From NCBI GenBank assembly GCA_016802295.1, contig JAESIW010000157.1:220832-284831 (forward strand): a stretch of 64,000 bases of DNA, given 5' to 3'. The DNA is from Brachionus rotundiformis (lineage: Eukaryota; Rotifera; Eurotatoria; Ploima; Brachionidae). The notes beneath the pieces are model-generated. The model was not told the DNA's origin, made no database searches, and saw only the letters and a list, made by a program, of their open reading frames with translations. Shown one piece after another: positions 10,570 through 23,622 of this stretch (position 1 is its first letter; the number at the start of each line of letters is the position of its first letter). The translations under genes were made by a program, and so were the position numbers.

Positions 10570-11335
10570 GATCACATTCTTTTTTAAGAAGCATTAAATC
10601 AATTTATTAAATGCAAAGAACTTAGCATCAAAAACTTTGATTTGAATGATTCGGAACTCGATTTTTCTACAAAAATAAGGTAATCGACAAGTTTTTATCA
10701 CAAAACAACAAATTCGGCAAACAAATAATTGAAAAGCTACCTTTCGAAAAAATAATCAGCTCATTTCTCAAACTCGAAAATTGAATTGAAAAGCTTCATC
10801 ACGCATTAAAGACACAATATTTACCAATAAAATTTCCTGATGACGGAAATTGTATTACCATATGATTGCTCTTTTTATATATGGTCACACTAAATATTCA
10901 ACATTATTAAGATTTATAACAGTGTATTTTATTTATAACAATGAAGATTTTTTAAAGAGAAATTAGAAGAAGTAATTAAATATCATCAACCGAAGTTAGC
11001 AGATAATCTAATGATGGAGTTATGCGCCAAAAAACTCAAGGAAATTCCCTAGGATGCTAGAATGAGTGGGAGATGGTGCAATCAATATCATTTAATGGCT
11101 ATGAGTTTAATTTTAAGCATCGATATCTACATATATTCAAACATGAGATTCGATGTCAATGATAATTGCACTTCTGTACAACTTTTAGAAAAATAGTAAA
11201 GGAGACCAGGAAACCTTTGTCATGTGTTAAAATACACTCGAGCGAACAACAAGCCACGAAAATTTTATATTTGTGGCTTCTACGAAATTCACACTACACT
11301 GCGTTAATTCAAACCACTATAGAAAGCCTGGAATT
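10570..11335 (+). pseudogene. OTU-protease-like remnant
   Basis: A broken + strand coding relic. At 10836-10853 it encodes PDDGNC, the signature around the catalytic cysteine of OTU-family cysteine proteases. Further on it reads KLADNLMMELCAKKL and SGRWCNQYHLMAMSL. Near 11290 it reads HYTALIQ, which resembles the HYN-type catalytic histidine region of OTU domains. Several frameshifts and stops separate these pieces. It follows the BEN-like remnant on the same strand and may have belonged to the same gene or transposon. The order of motifs supports the call, but the degree of decay limits it. Confidence 0.4.
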
Positions 11336-12843
11336 TTAACCTGTGAATAATTATTTCTTATTATGAATTAAACAATTGTTTAAATATATATTTATTTGTA
11401 ATAAAACAATTTTTAAAAGTAGACAAAATTGTAATGTCATGTCAAAAAAACTCAATTATAAAATCAAGTATCTGTAAATTGATATCAAACTGTGGGCTGG
11501 GGAGGTAATTTTTTATTTATAATAACTTGTTAACTTCATATAAAAAAAAAATTCCAAAAAAAAATCAATTAATTGAGTGCAATTGTACATTGGCAATAGT
11601 TACCACATGATCTTTTTGTCTTGATAATTCAACAACAAGAGAAAAAATTTTATTAAAGTACGCTACAAGTTTTTCTAAATGCTGGCGAAAATGATGCTAT
11701 TCCTGTTTGAGTCATAACTCGTATATTCATTATAAAGTCATCATCGCTGATTTTTCAAAAGCAGAATTGTTCGGAACATAAGAAACGGCTTTGAAATACT
11801 TGGTTAATATTAAAATTTATGAATATTTGAATTACAAAGATAAGATGTGTGATTGAATCAGCAAAAAAGATGAAAGTATTTTAGCAATATTGTATTCAAT
11901 AGAGATTTATCAATAAGTTCCGACCTTCACTTCTATCAAATAAAGATTCGGATAAAATTGATATGTACAAGAGATTGTAGATTAGGCAAATGAGAATATT
12001 ACATTTAACAAGTTAAAAATCAATTGAAAAATTATTCTAAACTTAAAAAAAACCTCGATTAGTGAAAATTGAGGAGCTTTGTTTCTAAATATTAGTGTAC
12101 CGTATTTAAATATAACAAATGGAATTTACCTTTATTTTGACGATGTTTTCCCTATACGATCTCAAAGTATCTTCTTTATCTCATTTCTTTTGGACGTTAC
12201 TTACCGGTATCTAGTTTACTTACAAAATTACTTGGTAATTACTGGAAAAATATTGTCAATTAAACATTTTATCTTTTTGATTACTTAATTTACGCATATA
12301 AAAATGACTAAGTTTTTGAATAGATATTTTTTTTTGATTATAATTAATTTATATTACTAACAATACCCAATTTTTTACATTTATTATCTTTGTATTCTAA
12401 AAATGTACGATCTATTAACATTTATAAAGGAAGAATGCAAACGATTAAAACTATCGTACCAAAGCAAAAAAAAGTGGAGTTAAAATAAAAAAAAATATGC
12501 GTTAACTAAGTATTTTAAAGTCATAAGTAATATTTTCTCTTATTTTTTTAATTTTGTTTTCTCTTATAAAGACTTAGATGATCAATTGATGAATACAGAT
12601 CGATGGCAAATATTGCTAAAATTAACAATTAGAATGCTTCTTTAATTATATAAAATGTATATGACTTGTGAACCAAAATATATCAGAATATTTTTTTACT
12701 GAAAATACATATTTTGTTATCTGTGAGTTTTTTTTCTGTTTAAATAAATAGCCAAATATATAATTTTTTTAAATAGATTGAGCGCTATTTGGATAGACGA
12801 AAAATTTTCTCGTATTGTCTTAGTAAAAATAAAATAATTAAAC
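11336..12843. other. AT-rich intergenic stretch
   Basis: Homopolymer-rich DNA. A 69-codon open frame at 12079-12288 looks like chance because it shows only AT-driven Phe/Ile/Leu/Tyr content. No gene is supported. Confidence 0.5.
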
Positions 12844-13842
12844 ATGGTAAACTTTCCTCGTATTTTTGGCGATTCAAATTTATTAAACAAAAATTTTAAA
12901 TTAATATTCGCATGCTGCATCACTATTTTTGCGCTTTTTTGTTTGTTGATTATCTATAATTTTATTAAGAAGCATAAAATTAATAAGAAAATAAACAATT
13001 TACAAGCTGGAAAAAGTTTTAATAATACTAAAATTTTTAGTCAAAATTTGATTAAAAACCCGAGTTTAGAAAACAAAAATTTATCTGATTCAAATGATTT
13101 GATAATTGACTTTGACGCCATTCAAAACAATGTATTCAATTTGGTCAACACTCACTTAACAACAAAAAAAATAAATTCTGTTTTTTTCTATAAAAAAAAA
13201 CCTGATACAAAAGTTCCAATTATTACTGATTTATCCAGCATTAGTAAAAACGGAGTTTTCTTGTTAGCTCCAACTTATAGTCAACTAGGTTTTGAAAAAA
13301 ATTTAGACAGAAAAAAAAACACTATTCCAAAAGATTTGAAAAAAAAAATCAATTTTTTTAAAGATAAAAGAACCATACGAAATGATATATTATTTAACAT
13401 GAGTGCAAAGCAGCAAAGATACCTGTTAAATTTTTTTGGAAATCACAAAAATCCAATCATAATTGCTAGAAATGAATACATGAGTAAATTAGAGTCAAAA
13501 CAAAACATTCAAAGAAAAAGCACAGATTCTATTGAGTCTGAAGAATGGTTTGACAATTTGAGTAACCAAGTATATTCATATCTAAAGAATACAGATTTTA
13601 CAAGAGCTTTAAGATATAGTGATAAAAGTAATGGCTTAGGAAGAAAATTTATCTACAAATTAAGAAACTTAGAATATAAAGACGAAGCATTTTTAGCAAA
13701 AAAAAGAGTTAAAAGACTCAAAAAAGGAACAACAGTACCAAAAATAAATATTGAAATTTTTGGTTTTAAAAATAACTATTTTCAGAAAAGATTAGAATTT
13801 AAAAAAGAGAATCTTTTCAGAAAAGATAATTTAAAAAAGTAA
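12844..13842 (+). CDS. Hypothetical single-pass membrane protein, lysine-rich
   Basis: An intronless 332-codon frame starting at ATG 12844. Residues about 19-42 (LIFACCITIFALFCLLIIYNFI) form one strong membrane span followed at once by KKHKINKK. This predicts an N-out/C-in signal anchor with a long basic cytosolic tail. The tail is rich in Lys, Asn and Phe and ends in KKENLFRKDNLKK. I recognise no domain. The length of the open frame in such AT-rich DNA, and a well-placed membrane anchor, argue that it is a real gene. No neighbour hints at its role. Confidence 0.55.
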   Translation: MVNFPRIFGDSNLLNKNFKLIFACCITIFALFCLLIIYNFIKKHKINKKINNLQAGKSFNNTKIFSQNLIKNPSLENKNLSDSNDLIIDFDAIQNNVFNLVNTHLTTKKINSVFFYKKKPDTKVPIITDLSSISKNGVFLLAPTYSQLGFEKNLDRKKNTIPKDLKKKINFFKDKRTIRNDILFNMSAKQQRYLLNFFGNHKNPIIIARNEYMSKLESKQNIQRKSTDSIESEEWFDNLSNQVYSYLKNTDFTRALRYSDKSNGLGRKFIYKLRNLEYKDEAFLAKKRVKRLKKGTTVPKINIEIFGFKNNYFQKRLEFKKENLFRKDNLKK

Positions 13843-16609
13843 TTTTTAAGATTTGAGAAACTTGGATTTTCAATTTTAAGTCAATATTTTTGATGTATTA
13901 TTTTTTGTTTTAACTCATTACGAAAATGCTAAATTCAAAATTACTATTTAAAAAAATATCTTCTTAAATGATTCATTTATGGATATTATGTTTCATTAAA
14001 AGATATATACATTAAGCTGACATTTTTTAGTTTTATCAGCATACCTAGTCAAAATTTTAAAAACGATAAAATCACGATAAGTTCTTCAATATTAAATATT
14101 TAAATATACTATAGATAAAGTAAGCACAATTATTTTTTTTTAATTTTATCTATAAAAAATGACTCTATTCGGTCGACATTATTTTAAAACAAAAATTGTA
14201 TGAAATAGATTTTCTAGTTTTAAAAAAATTTAAAAATAGATTTATCTAAAAAATTTGACTCATTAAATATTTAAATAAACTCATTTAATGAAAAAATTTA
14301 TCTTCAAGTATAAATTTGTAAAGTAAATAGCACAAATTTTATCCATATCAACTAAAATTTTTTGGCAGCAAATCAATGAAACGCAATCAAATGATTTATT
14401 TTTTTAGATTAAAAGTATTTTAATCAACTCCGATTAATTTTTATTTACAAATATTTATTTTCATTAAATGATAATTCTAAACAAATTTTTTATTTGCTAT
14501 ATTTAACCATTTAACATTTTAGGTGATATTTCTTAAATTTTTAATATTTATAAAATTTGTTTTTAAAATATCAATATTCAAAATAAACAAACAATTAATA
14601 AAAAATCATATTAGTTTTGCATAGTTTTATTTGAAAGATTGTATTAATTTTAAAATCTTTAAAATATTTTATATTTTAAAAGATAATTTTAATAATCTCT
14701 AAAATTTGTTTAATTTACTATCTAAATTTAATTTCTTTTTTAGTAAAAATTATTTTAAAGGTAAATATATATTCAATTAAATCCAAATTAAACGAAAAAA
14801 AATGACTTAAGCACATCAATTGTAAACACGCTATCCACATAAACTATAATATATGAAAATATAACTATATTTTTTCGGTAAATATTCGAAAAGTCCTAAA
14901 AAATATTTATTTGTATTCGGATTAGACTTAAGATTATTCTATTATTTCATTTTTAGATTTTTTTAATTACATTCAAGCATTTCAAGATTATTTAGATATA
15001 CAAAAAATAATTTAAGTTTAGTTATAAAAGATCTTATTTAGATTTAACTATTGTCCAAGAATAAACACTTTGTTCAATTCTATCTAAAGAGGTTTAGAAA
15101 AATTGGGATATTTTTAAAAGAAACTACCTTTTTTGTAAACATATTTAATGATAATTTTAAATAATGTAAATTTTTTCAAAACAAATATTCATTTAAGGTG
15201 TGCCGGGATTTTTTTGCTTTATTATCAATTAATAAAAATCCTGAAACATAAACAACTTAGTCGATACAAATTATTTGAAGCTGTTGTTGGGGACTTGATC
15301 GGTCAATTTAAATTTTTTCTATTTCTCTTCAAATTTGTCAAGTTAAATGAAGGCTCTTGACAAAATAAAGCTTGTCCAGTGTGTTCGTCTTTTTAATTTT
15401 AATTTCAATATATTTTTTAATTTTGACACGATGTGAATTTTTTTAAAAGCTTCAAGAGCAAAATTTCAAGTATTTCTAATTAAAGATCTATTTATAAAAT
15501 CTTAAAGTTAGAAAAATTGAAAATAAAAGATTCGAAAATAAGACTGAAAAATTTGAATTGAATAAATTACTTTCAATTTTTAAAAATCTTAACTTAATTT
15601 AAATAACCGTTGTCTAATATATAAAAATAAAATTAATAAAGTTTCCTTTTAACATTTATAATGTAGTTCAAGTGATGATTAATCCCGTTTCCAATTAAAA
15701 TTCTTAACTAAATAATGGTTTAGGGATTAGGATAGCATAGCAGTCCGATTATTTATAATGGACAAAAAAATATAAAAGTCTTTAATATTCTGTCGAATTT
15801 AGTTTTAATACTAGAGTAAACTTAATTCATTCTAATTATTGTATCTAAGATTTAATTTTATTTTGACCGAGTGATAGTCTATTATCTTGAACTAAAAAAA
15901 CAAAATAAGTACATAAGACCCTATTGTTGTGACATGACGCCGGTTTGTAAATCGATTGATTCATTTTTTATGTGTAGAATTTTAATTAAAAAACGAAACT
16001 TAATAAAAATTTGTTTTTTCTAAATTTTGTTCTAGCCCCAGGTAATTGAGTTTTATTAAGGAAAAAACTCGAAAAGTAAGTAAAAGCAAAAAAATTAATT
16101 AAGGGTCAGTAAATTATAGAAAATAATTCAAAATTTAGTATAAGTAAATAAACAAAATGTAACTGATTTGAAATATCCTATTAAAAAATTTAACCTAAAT
16201 TTTGCTATGATAGGATTTTCTATTCACCTGTTTTTTTTGTTATAAAAATTTCTATTTGTCTTTTGGATTAAGATTCATCGTAATTGTTTAATTCCTCAAG
16301 CAAAAAACTTTTCTAAAAAGTAATTTAAATGAATCGATATGCTGGGCTCAAATAATCAATTTGACTTGTTTATTTGCAGATTTTATTTGCTCATATTTTA
16401 AAAGATTTTATTTTAGAAAAAGAATATTTAGATTTTTAATGAAAATTTTGGACTCGACTTAACTCAAACTAATCTATAGACAGTAAAGCAATGAAATCGC
16501 TCATGAATTTGGTAATTGTAGTGGTTAAATAAAACTTATCAAACAAGTCAGGGCTAACAAATTAATAAAAATTACATTAGAATATTTAAATTATACAATT
16601 AGCTTAATA
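13843..16609. other. Long AT-rich region upstream of the receptor gene
   Basis: About 2.8 kb with no credible exon. A 70-codon frame at 15148-15360 is somewhat GC-richer around 15195-15310 but resembles nothing I know. I specifically looked for exons of a Venus-flytrap ligand-binding domain for the following GABA-B-like gene and saw none. Confidence 0.45.
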
Positions 16610-19395
16610 ATGAATGATATTAATCAATTTAACTTGCTCGAATACGACATCAAACGCCTACAAACAACAATTGCCATTATCACAATGATGTTAAGTTCAT
16701 CAGGCATTTTTTTGACAATTTTATTTTTTGTTTTCAATATAAAAAATCGAAATTTTCGGTAATACAAAATTTTACTTAAAAAAATAGTTAATTTTAGCCT
16801 TATCATAATTTGAACATGAGAGTTCTTTTTCAAATAAGGTCAATTTTTAAATTAATAATTAATTAAAAATTTAATAAAAATATAAAAATCGTTGATAAGA
16901 AATTATTTTATGTGCATAGTAAAAATTGATTTGGCTAAAATAAATCAATATAAAACATTTTTACTTTTTATTATGTAAACTCGATTTTTAAGTTTGATCA
17001 AAATGTCAAGTCCAAATATAAACAACATTATCAATTTTAATTGTACATTATTATACATTTGTCCAATATTGAATAGCATTAAGGGTTTGAATATTACAAA
17101 TGAAATAGTCGCCAACACAATGTGTCAGGTAATTTTAAAATTAAATTTTAACTTGTAAAAACCATGTATTAATTTATGCTTAATATTTAGCTAAATACTT
17201 GGATAATTCCCCTTAGCTCAACAGCCATTTACGCAGCAATGTTGGCGAAAGCATGGCGTATTTTCAAAATATTTGATACATCACCGCAGAATAAAAAGAT
17301 TGTAATAAAAGATATACACCTAGTTATCTATATAATATTTATTATGCTTATTGATTTACTTATTCTTATAATATGGCAATTTTCTGATTCTGTCAAATTA
17401 AGAGCCCGTTTTGTTTATGAGGCTCAGTCACAGCCAACTCGATTATTTGTTCCAAATAAAATATCAAAAAACTTAACTGACTCTGAGGTGCTAAATAGTG
17501 AAATTTCGTCAATAAAAAATCTATCGCATCAAACAAATCAACTAAAAATAATATTCGAATGTAATTCAAATCTAAATGAAGTATGGGTTACAATGCTCAC
17601 AATGTACAAAATTATTCTGCTTATGTACGGTATTTATTTGGCATGGATCATTAGAAACATTAATGTACCATCAATGAATGATTCAAAATATCTTTTATTA
17701 AGTACATATACAATTATAATATGTGGTCTTGGCTCGATGACTTTAATGCAGCTATTAAAAGACTGGCCTGATGTTGTTCAGGCATTTTTCACAATTGGTA
17801 TCATTATATCGACATGCACAACCCAATGCCTTCTTTTTATCCCTAAGGTAATATTTTGATTTCAGTCAATTAAAATTCTATCAAGACTTATTATTTCTTA
17901 TTTTTTCAATATACACATTATATAGGCGATTAAATAGTAATTATTGTTGCTGCAAGATACTTTTACTTTCTGATCTATTTAATCCTAATTTTTGGTATAA
18001 TTAAACAATAAATTAAAGCTAATTAAAGATTATTAATAAATTTAAGAAAAATTTAACTTTTATTATTAGAAATTAATGCTATGTTTATAAAATTAATTTG
18101 AAATTTTTAATCATAAAATACAATTGTTTTAACTAATTATATTGTTATAGATACGACTGTGGTTTAAGCGTCGTAACGACGACAATTTTAAGATATCACT
18201 ATCACAAATATTTTTACAATCATCATCCTCATCCTACTTCAGAGACTCAATTAATAGTCCTAATTTAAAAACTGGAAAGAAGCTGAGTCTTGAAAATGAA
18301 TTGTGTGAGCTTTTGCATGAAAATAGTCAGCTTAAGAATTTTTTAAAAGAGGTAAAAATAAAACTAATTAAGATTTATTTTAAAACTTTTTTTAACAAAA
18401 GAAAGAGGATGTAATTAAAATTTTACAAGAAAAAATTCGCACCGCAAAACAAAATTTGTCAAGATTATATGAGGAAAACTCTAATGAGGAAAAGAAGATA
18501 GAAAATCTTGAAAAAAATATTCATCAAAATGAAGAGTCATCGCTTTATTTCAATGCTTCTTCAGAACAGAATCAAAATATTCCCAATTGTAATCCAATCT
18601 TGAATCAATTGGATACAGGGTTTGAAATAAATTCTACCACAAGCACAACGACAACTATAAGTAGGAAAATTAAAAAAAATAATTAATAATTAAAATATTT
18701 TTTTAGCTGAAACTTTGAAGACAAATGAAACTTATAACAAAAATTCCAAAAATTTGGTTCTAAATTTGTTATCACCAAATACGGAGAAGTTAAGGAACGA
18801 TTTGGACGAAGTTGAAGAGTTAACAACAAGAGTCCGTGATTCAATATCACTGGACCTGTCAAATACAAGAAGATATTCTCCCCTTTTATATGAATACTAC
18901 AGAAAACAAATAGAACTAGCCAAGTCGATTCAATGTACTTATAATATTCAATGTAATACATTATTTGATGCCATGACTTTAATGAGAAAATGCTTAAAAG
19001 ACTACTGCAAGACAGTACATAATCCTGAATATCTAGCAATAGATGAAATCGATCAGTCAAATTCAAATCAATATACTTATAATGATTTTTTGGCTAAAAA
19101 CAATTGTCAAAAATTTGCAAGTCAACCAAATTATAAGCCGACAAATAATGAAGAATACAATGTTTACAGTTCAGTAAGCAATTTAACTAATACATGTTTT
19201 ATTGTTGGCAACTCATTAGATACTCAAATAAAGCAAGGATTTTCTAAACAATTAATTGAAAATTGCACAACAAATACTGAATCGACTCAGTCGACAGTAG
19301 CTTCTTCTTCGACATCAGCAACTTCTTTGCCTTATGATGTAAAAAAATTAGACCAGAAAACTATAGTACAAGATAATAAACAAACATATGTATAA
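16610..19395 (+). CDS. GABA-B receptor-like class C GPCR with coiled-coil tail, no visible ligand-binding domain
   Basis: Six exons join in frame: 16610-16758, 16993-17128, 17191-17847, 18151-18351, 18402-18660 and 18707-19395. TM1 ends in FNIKNRNFR, and the next exon begins LIKMSSPNINNII, the hallmark TM1-loop-TM2 sequence of GABA-B receptors. Exon 3 gives AMLAKAWRIFKIF (end of TM3), LIDLLILIIWQF (TM4), a second-loop region and TM5-TM7. Exons 4-5 encode a cytoplasmic heptad-rich segment (NELCELLHENSQLKNFLKE and beyond), matching the coiled coil used by GABA-B subunits for heterodimerisation. The rest of the tail is polar. Only about 15 residues precede TM1, so the usual extracellular Venus-flytrap domain is missing or lies in exons I could not find. 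Expected role: a G-protein-coupled receptor or partner subunit at the neuronal plasma membrane. Confidence 0.8.
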
Positions 19396-20929
19396 AATAT
19401 TGCTTACTCGACCGATTTTACCTCTATATTATTTAATTAAATTATCAATTTTGAAAGTGAATAAAAATTATAAAATGATTTAATTTTTTAAATTCTAGTG
19501 GGAAAATTTTAAGACAATTTTATGAAAATTTAAATCACCATAATTAAACCTTTTGAGCAAAAAATTTCCACTTATAAATATACGCTGATAATTTTGGTCG
19601 ATACTTATGAAAAACTTGTGATCGCCAAAAATAAAAATGGTGCAATTTAATTAATTTTCACAGTTTTTTGTGGTTTTCTAAATCAATTTAATCATAATAA
19701 TTTCATTTAATTATTAAATTTTCTAGATCAGTGGATCCCAAAATTTTTCTCAGGCTTATGGTATGAAAGGTATTTAGGCATTTCTATCCAGTTAAGACAA
19801 TCCTCTTTTCCACACTAGATTATTATAATTCATTAATGTGCTACCATGGTTTTACTTATGTTACTTCCTAGAACTCACACACTCATTTTAAAAACTATTT
19901 TCTTACCATTTATTTCGATTCCAGACAGTCTAGCGCTGTTACCAAATCATGCATGTCTGTTTCTGTATTAATATTTAACAGCAAATAGCCTGCAATGTCT
20001 AAGTGTTCTAGTTTTAATAATTGGATACTTAAGGCAATTCGTTCCGAGTTTTTGAGAATTGATAGAACCTCTGAACAAAATAACTAGGATAACTGCCAAT
20101 AATCTTTTGATCAAAATTGAACTTTTATCTTCTCCCCTAATCCTAGTATTTCCTAATTTTGACAATACCTTCATCTTCTCAATCGATATTTCTAAGAATT
20201 GGGTCTGATAGAGAATGATATGATAAAGTCTTTATCAAAGCTGGCTTAACTGAAGCTGATAAGATAATTCGAGAAAAAACTAAGAGAAGAGAGAAATAAA
20301 CTGGATTAAATTAAATTGATGAAAATGATAAAACTGAATATAAATGATTAATTATCAATGGAAAAATTGCCTTATTAATACAGTTGATAAAAATGAGAGG
20401 AACTTTCAGGATGATTCATTGTTTTGAAAAAAATAGAGAAAATCAGAACGAGAGGAAAATGAACATGGCTTTATTAGAATTAAGTTGTTGGTTGTTGCTA
20501 TCTATGTTCCACTGTGGAATCCGTAATTGAAAAGAGATAAATTTTGATATTACGTGAAGGTACATGGATGAAAAAATCGAAGTATTAATGGCTTTAGTGA
20601 TCTAATTTATTTGGAAATGCCTAATGACTTAACCTAACAGCACTTTAACCACAAACTCAATCGTTAAAGCAATAATTAACCAAAACTAACTATTAATTTA
20701 ATTTTTATTGTAAATAATTTTTAACTGGATTTTACGCATTTTTGCATTGAAATAAACCAATATTCTACTATCCAAAAATAATAAACTATAATATTTATAC
20801 AGTTTTCAAAAAATAAAGCTCTTTTTATTATTTTTCTTTATTTTGAAACACTAGGATGTTTTAAGTTTGATTATTTTTAAGTATTATATTATAAAAAGTA
20901 CAAAAAAAATTAAGACTTGATCATTTTTT
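19396..20929. other. Intergenic region with a possible hAT-like end
   Basis: No gene seen. At 19732 a CAGTGGATCCCAAAATTTTT stretch resembles the terminal inverted repeat of non-autonomous hAT elements (CAGNGGTTCCCAAA-type). No matching inverted end was found, so no element is called. 19730-20680 is somewhat GC-richer than its surroundings. Confidence 0.25.
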
Positions 20930-22157
20930 TTAATTTAAAGAATTTAATTTTTCCATTACTCGCTGTTGATGAGTGCTTCGGACTTTTTTCAAATCTTCAG
21001 CATATTTAATTTCGTTCATTAACTCAATTTTTTGTTTTTCAAGCTTATCTTTTTGAGAATTTATCAATTTTGTCTGTTCAATAAGCTCAAATAATTCTCT
21101 CCTTAATTGTTGATTTTCCATCTTTATCTTAAAGGTATTTTCACTTAAGCATTCTCGTGCTTCCCGGTTGGCAATTTTAACTATAGCTGCTATACGATTA
21201 TCTGCCTCTTTTTTGTGCTCAGTTTTCTCTTTTATAAACTCAGCTCTCAGCTCGCTTATGATTTTTGTTTGCTCACGTCTCGCCTCAATTATATCATTTT
21301 CGAGTTGTTCTATTTCTTCCAATTGTTTCTGTTTTAATTCTTTATACTCTGACATTTCCTCTATCTCATTTTTAACTTTGTTCAGCATGTTTTGTTTTTG
21401 AATTAAATTATTTTGTAGAGCTAATATTTAATATCAAATTTAAAATATTAAAAAATAATAAATTTCTTTTACAGAGCTTTTTTTCTTCATAATCTTTTAT
21501 AATTTGCTCTCTTTGAGTTTTTAACTTTTCGATTTCTTCTTTATTATGATCAGTCAAAGTTATTATAGAATTTTGACGCATATTTGCTTTCTTTGCCATA
21601 AAATTCAGATATTCGTGCTATTTAAAAAAATTTTAGCAATTTTTGTTTTTGGAAATTTGATTTATCATAAAAAATTTTTCCTTTTTTATTTTGTTACTAA
21701 ACTAAGAAATTATCAGATTAATAATTACAAACATGGTCAAATTTAATTATTTATCTTTCCTAAAAAATTTTTTATATTAAGTTAATCCATATTTTGGCAA
21801 AATAATGGCAAAATTTTTTCAATATTTAAAAAAAAACTTACACTTTCCTCGCTAATTCGTTGAGCTTCTTGTTCTAACCATTCATTTTCATCCTTACTTA
21901 ATGAAAATAAGTTTTTTTCGCTTCTATCTTTTATTAGACAACTCTTACAGACTTTGAACACGCTTTTTAACTTCTTCTAGCTCTTTGGAAACTGATTCCA
22001 ATCTTGAAATAGAAAATAATAAACAATCATAATTAAAAAGAAAATTTTACTCATCAACAAGCTGATTATCCTGATCTAAATCACGATCTTCATTTTTATC
22101 TTTTTTTTTACTCTCACCATTTTTTTTCCCTTTTTTATCACCTTTTTTTGGAGGCAT
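20930..22157 (-). CDS. Coiled-coil protein, CCDC166/BBOF1 (DUF4515)-like
   Basis: Five exons on the - strand: 22157-22051, 22002-21949, 21896-21842, 21617-21473 and 21420-20930. The start is MPPKKGDKKGKKNG, a lysine-rich leader typical of this ciliary family. It is followed by almost continuous coiled coil (ELESVSKELEEVKKRV, DENEWLEQEAQRISEES, NFMAKKANMRQNSI, and so on) to the C-terminal VMEKLNSLN. A 52-base intron (21897-21948) is needed to keep the frame; without it the second exon looks frameshifted. The DENEWL/EE-YL-M-K pattern is what I associate with the DUF4515 group (CCDC166, basal-body orientation factor), implicated in cilia and basal bodies. Another ciliary coiled-coil family remains possible. 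Confidence 0.55.
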
Positions 22158-23622
22158 TTTTAATTTATTCAGAAATTAAGATTTAATAATAAACAAAAAA
22201 ACTTTATAATTATATTTATTGCTAAGCAACATCTTATTTAGCTATTTTTATTAAGTTAAAAACTTATTAACTAAACTTTTTGTTCGTATAAAATTGTGAA
22301 AACATAAAAAGACAACTTTAATTTCAGTATGTTCTTAAAGCTTAATATAATAAAAAAGGATTATTAAAATTTAGAGAAATATTAAAAAAAAACAGATTAT
22401 TAAATTAGTAGTTATCCCTGATAAAGAAAAGCTCATTTTTTTAAATGTTTAAAAAGGTTCTGAATTTTTTTATTTATATGAAATAAAAAATTTACAAAAT
22501 TTTCCTGAGACTCTTAAAATCCACACTGTTAACTCAGCTTAAATTTTGAATCAATCATATTTATTTTTTATAAAATAAAAAAGATAAATTGATTGGGTCT
22601 TGTCGACTATGTGATCTTCATGTTCATTAAATATATGGTCTTTGTCATCTTGCTGGGTTCGTGACCTTATGATCACAAATTTTTTGATCTCATCCAAGGA
22701 TCACAGGTATTTTTCAATGATCACGCATAAAAATTTCAAAACATAATTGATGTAAAATTTAAAAAATAATATTTTTGAAGCTTGATTCTGAGAATGATCC
22801 AAATTGATTTTTTAAGTTCTTCTTTATCAAAATTATAATAAATTCAGTTAAGTTCAGATTGGTATAAAACCTTCGCTCTTTCGAGTCCTTCATGTTCTGA
22901 ATTGGCACAAAATGAAGTGAAAATAGCATTAAGCTAGAACTCAAATGGTGTACCTTGTCCTTTGTGTGATTCCTTCCTTAATGAAAAATGAAAGAGGATT
23001 TAAATTGCGTAAAGCTAAAAATCATTTATTTTAATTTTATTATTTTTTTCTTGATTGATTTAGTTTGAAGCAGAGATTTTTATCTTTTAAAGATTCAAAA
23101 TAAAAAAGGAAAATCAAAGACAACTGATTAAGGTTTTAAAATTTTTAAAATAGAATTTAGAAAAAATCGCTTTGCTGGAATTTTAATAAATAGCTTAAAT
23201 TACTTTTAGGTGCGTAAATCATGAATTTATTTTTAAATTAAAATAATATTCTAAGTGATAAATAAAAAAAGTGATCTTGATCATACAATTTGGATACTGG
23301 TAAATTTTCGAGATTTAAGATTAAATTCTAGAATTTAATTTACTGATATCTTATTTTATTTTGTCATTATGTTAAAAAAATTTCATATACTTTGGAAAAT
23401 TGTAATTCAAATTTAAAAAATTAAATTACTTTAAACATAGTTCAAATTTCAAAACTCAATTTTTATAACTAAAATATAAAAAAAGACAGAACATAAGAAC
23501 TATTTTCTTTAAGTTTTTTCTTAAATGATAATGAAAATGAAATTTTCAGTAATATTTAAAATATTTTTCTCAAGTATTGAGTTTTTCATTTATAAAATCA
23601 ATTTAAATTAAAATTTAAAAAG
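22158..23622. other. Intergenic, AT-rich
   Basis: No gene seen. 22600-22720 contains several GTGATC/GATCAC words on both strands, a loose cluster without a clear repeat unit. The first exon (signal peptide) of the following secreted protein should lie here but I could not identify it. Confidence 0.35.

Noticed and set aside
12079..12288. 69-codon + strand frame
   Set aside because: Its composition follows local AT content, and there is no domain, no splice support and no neighbour relation.
19732..19760. hAT-type terminal repeat suggesting a non-autonomous transposon
   Set aside because: Only one end resembles such a repeat. No inverted partner or target duplication was found within about 1.5 kb.
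21897..21948. Apparent frameshift in the CCDC166/BBOF1-like gene
   Set aside because: Removing a 52-base GT-AG intron restores one continuous frame and joins VQSL to KDENEWL, so no frameshift is needed.
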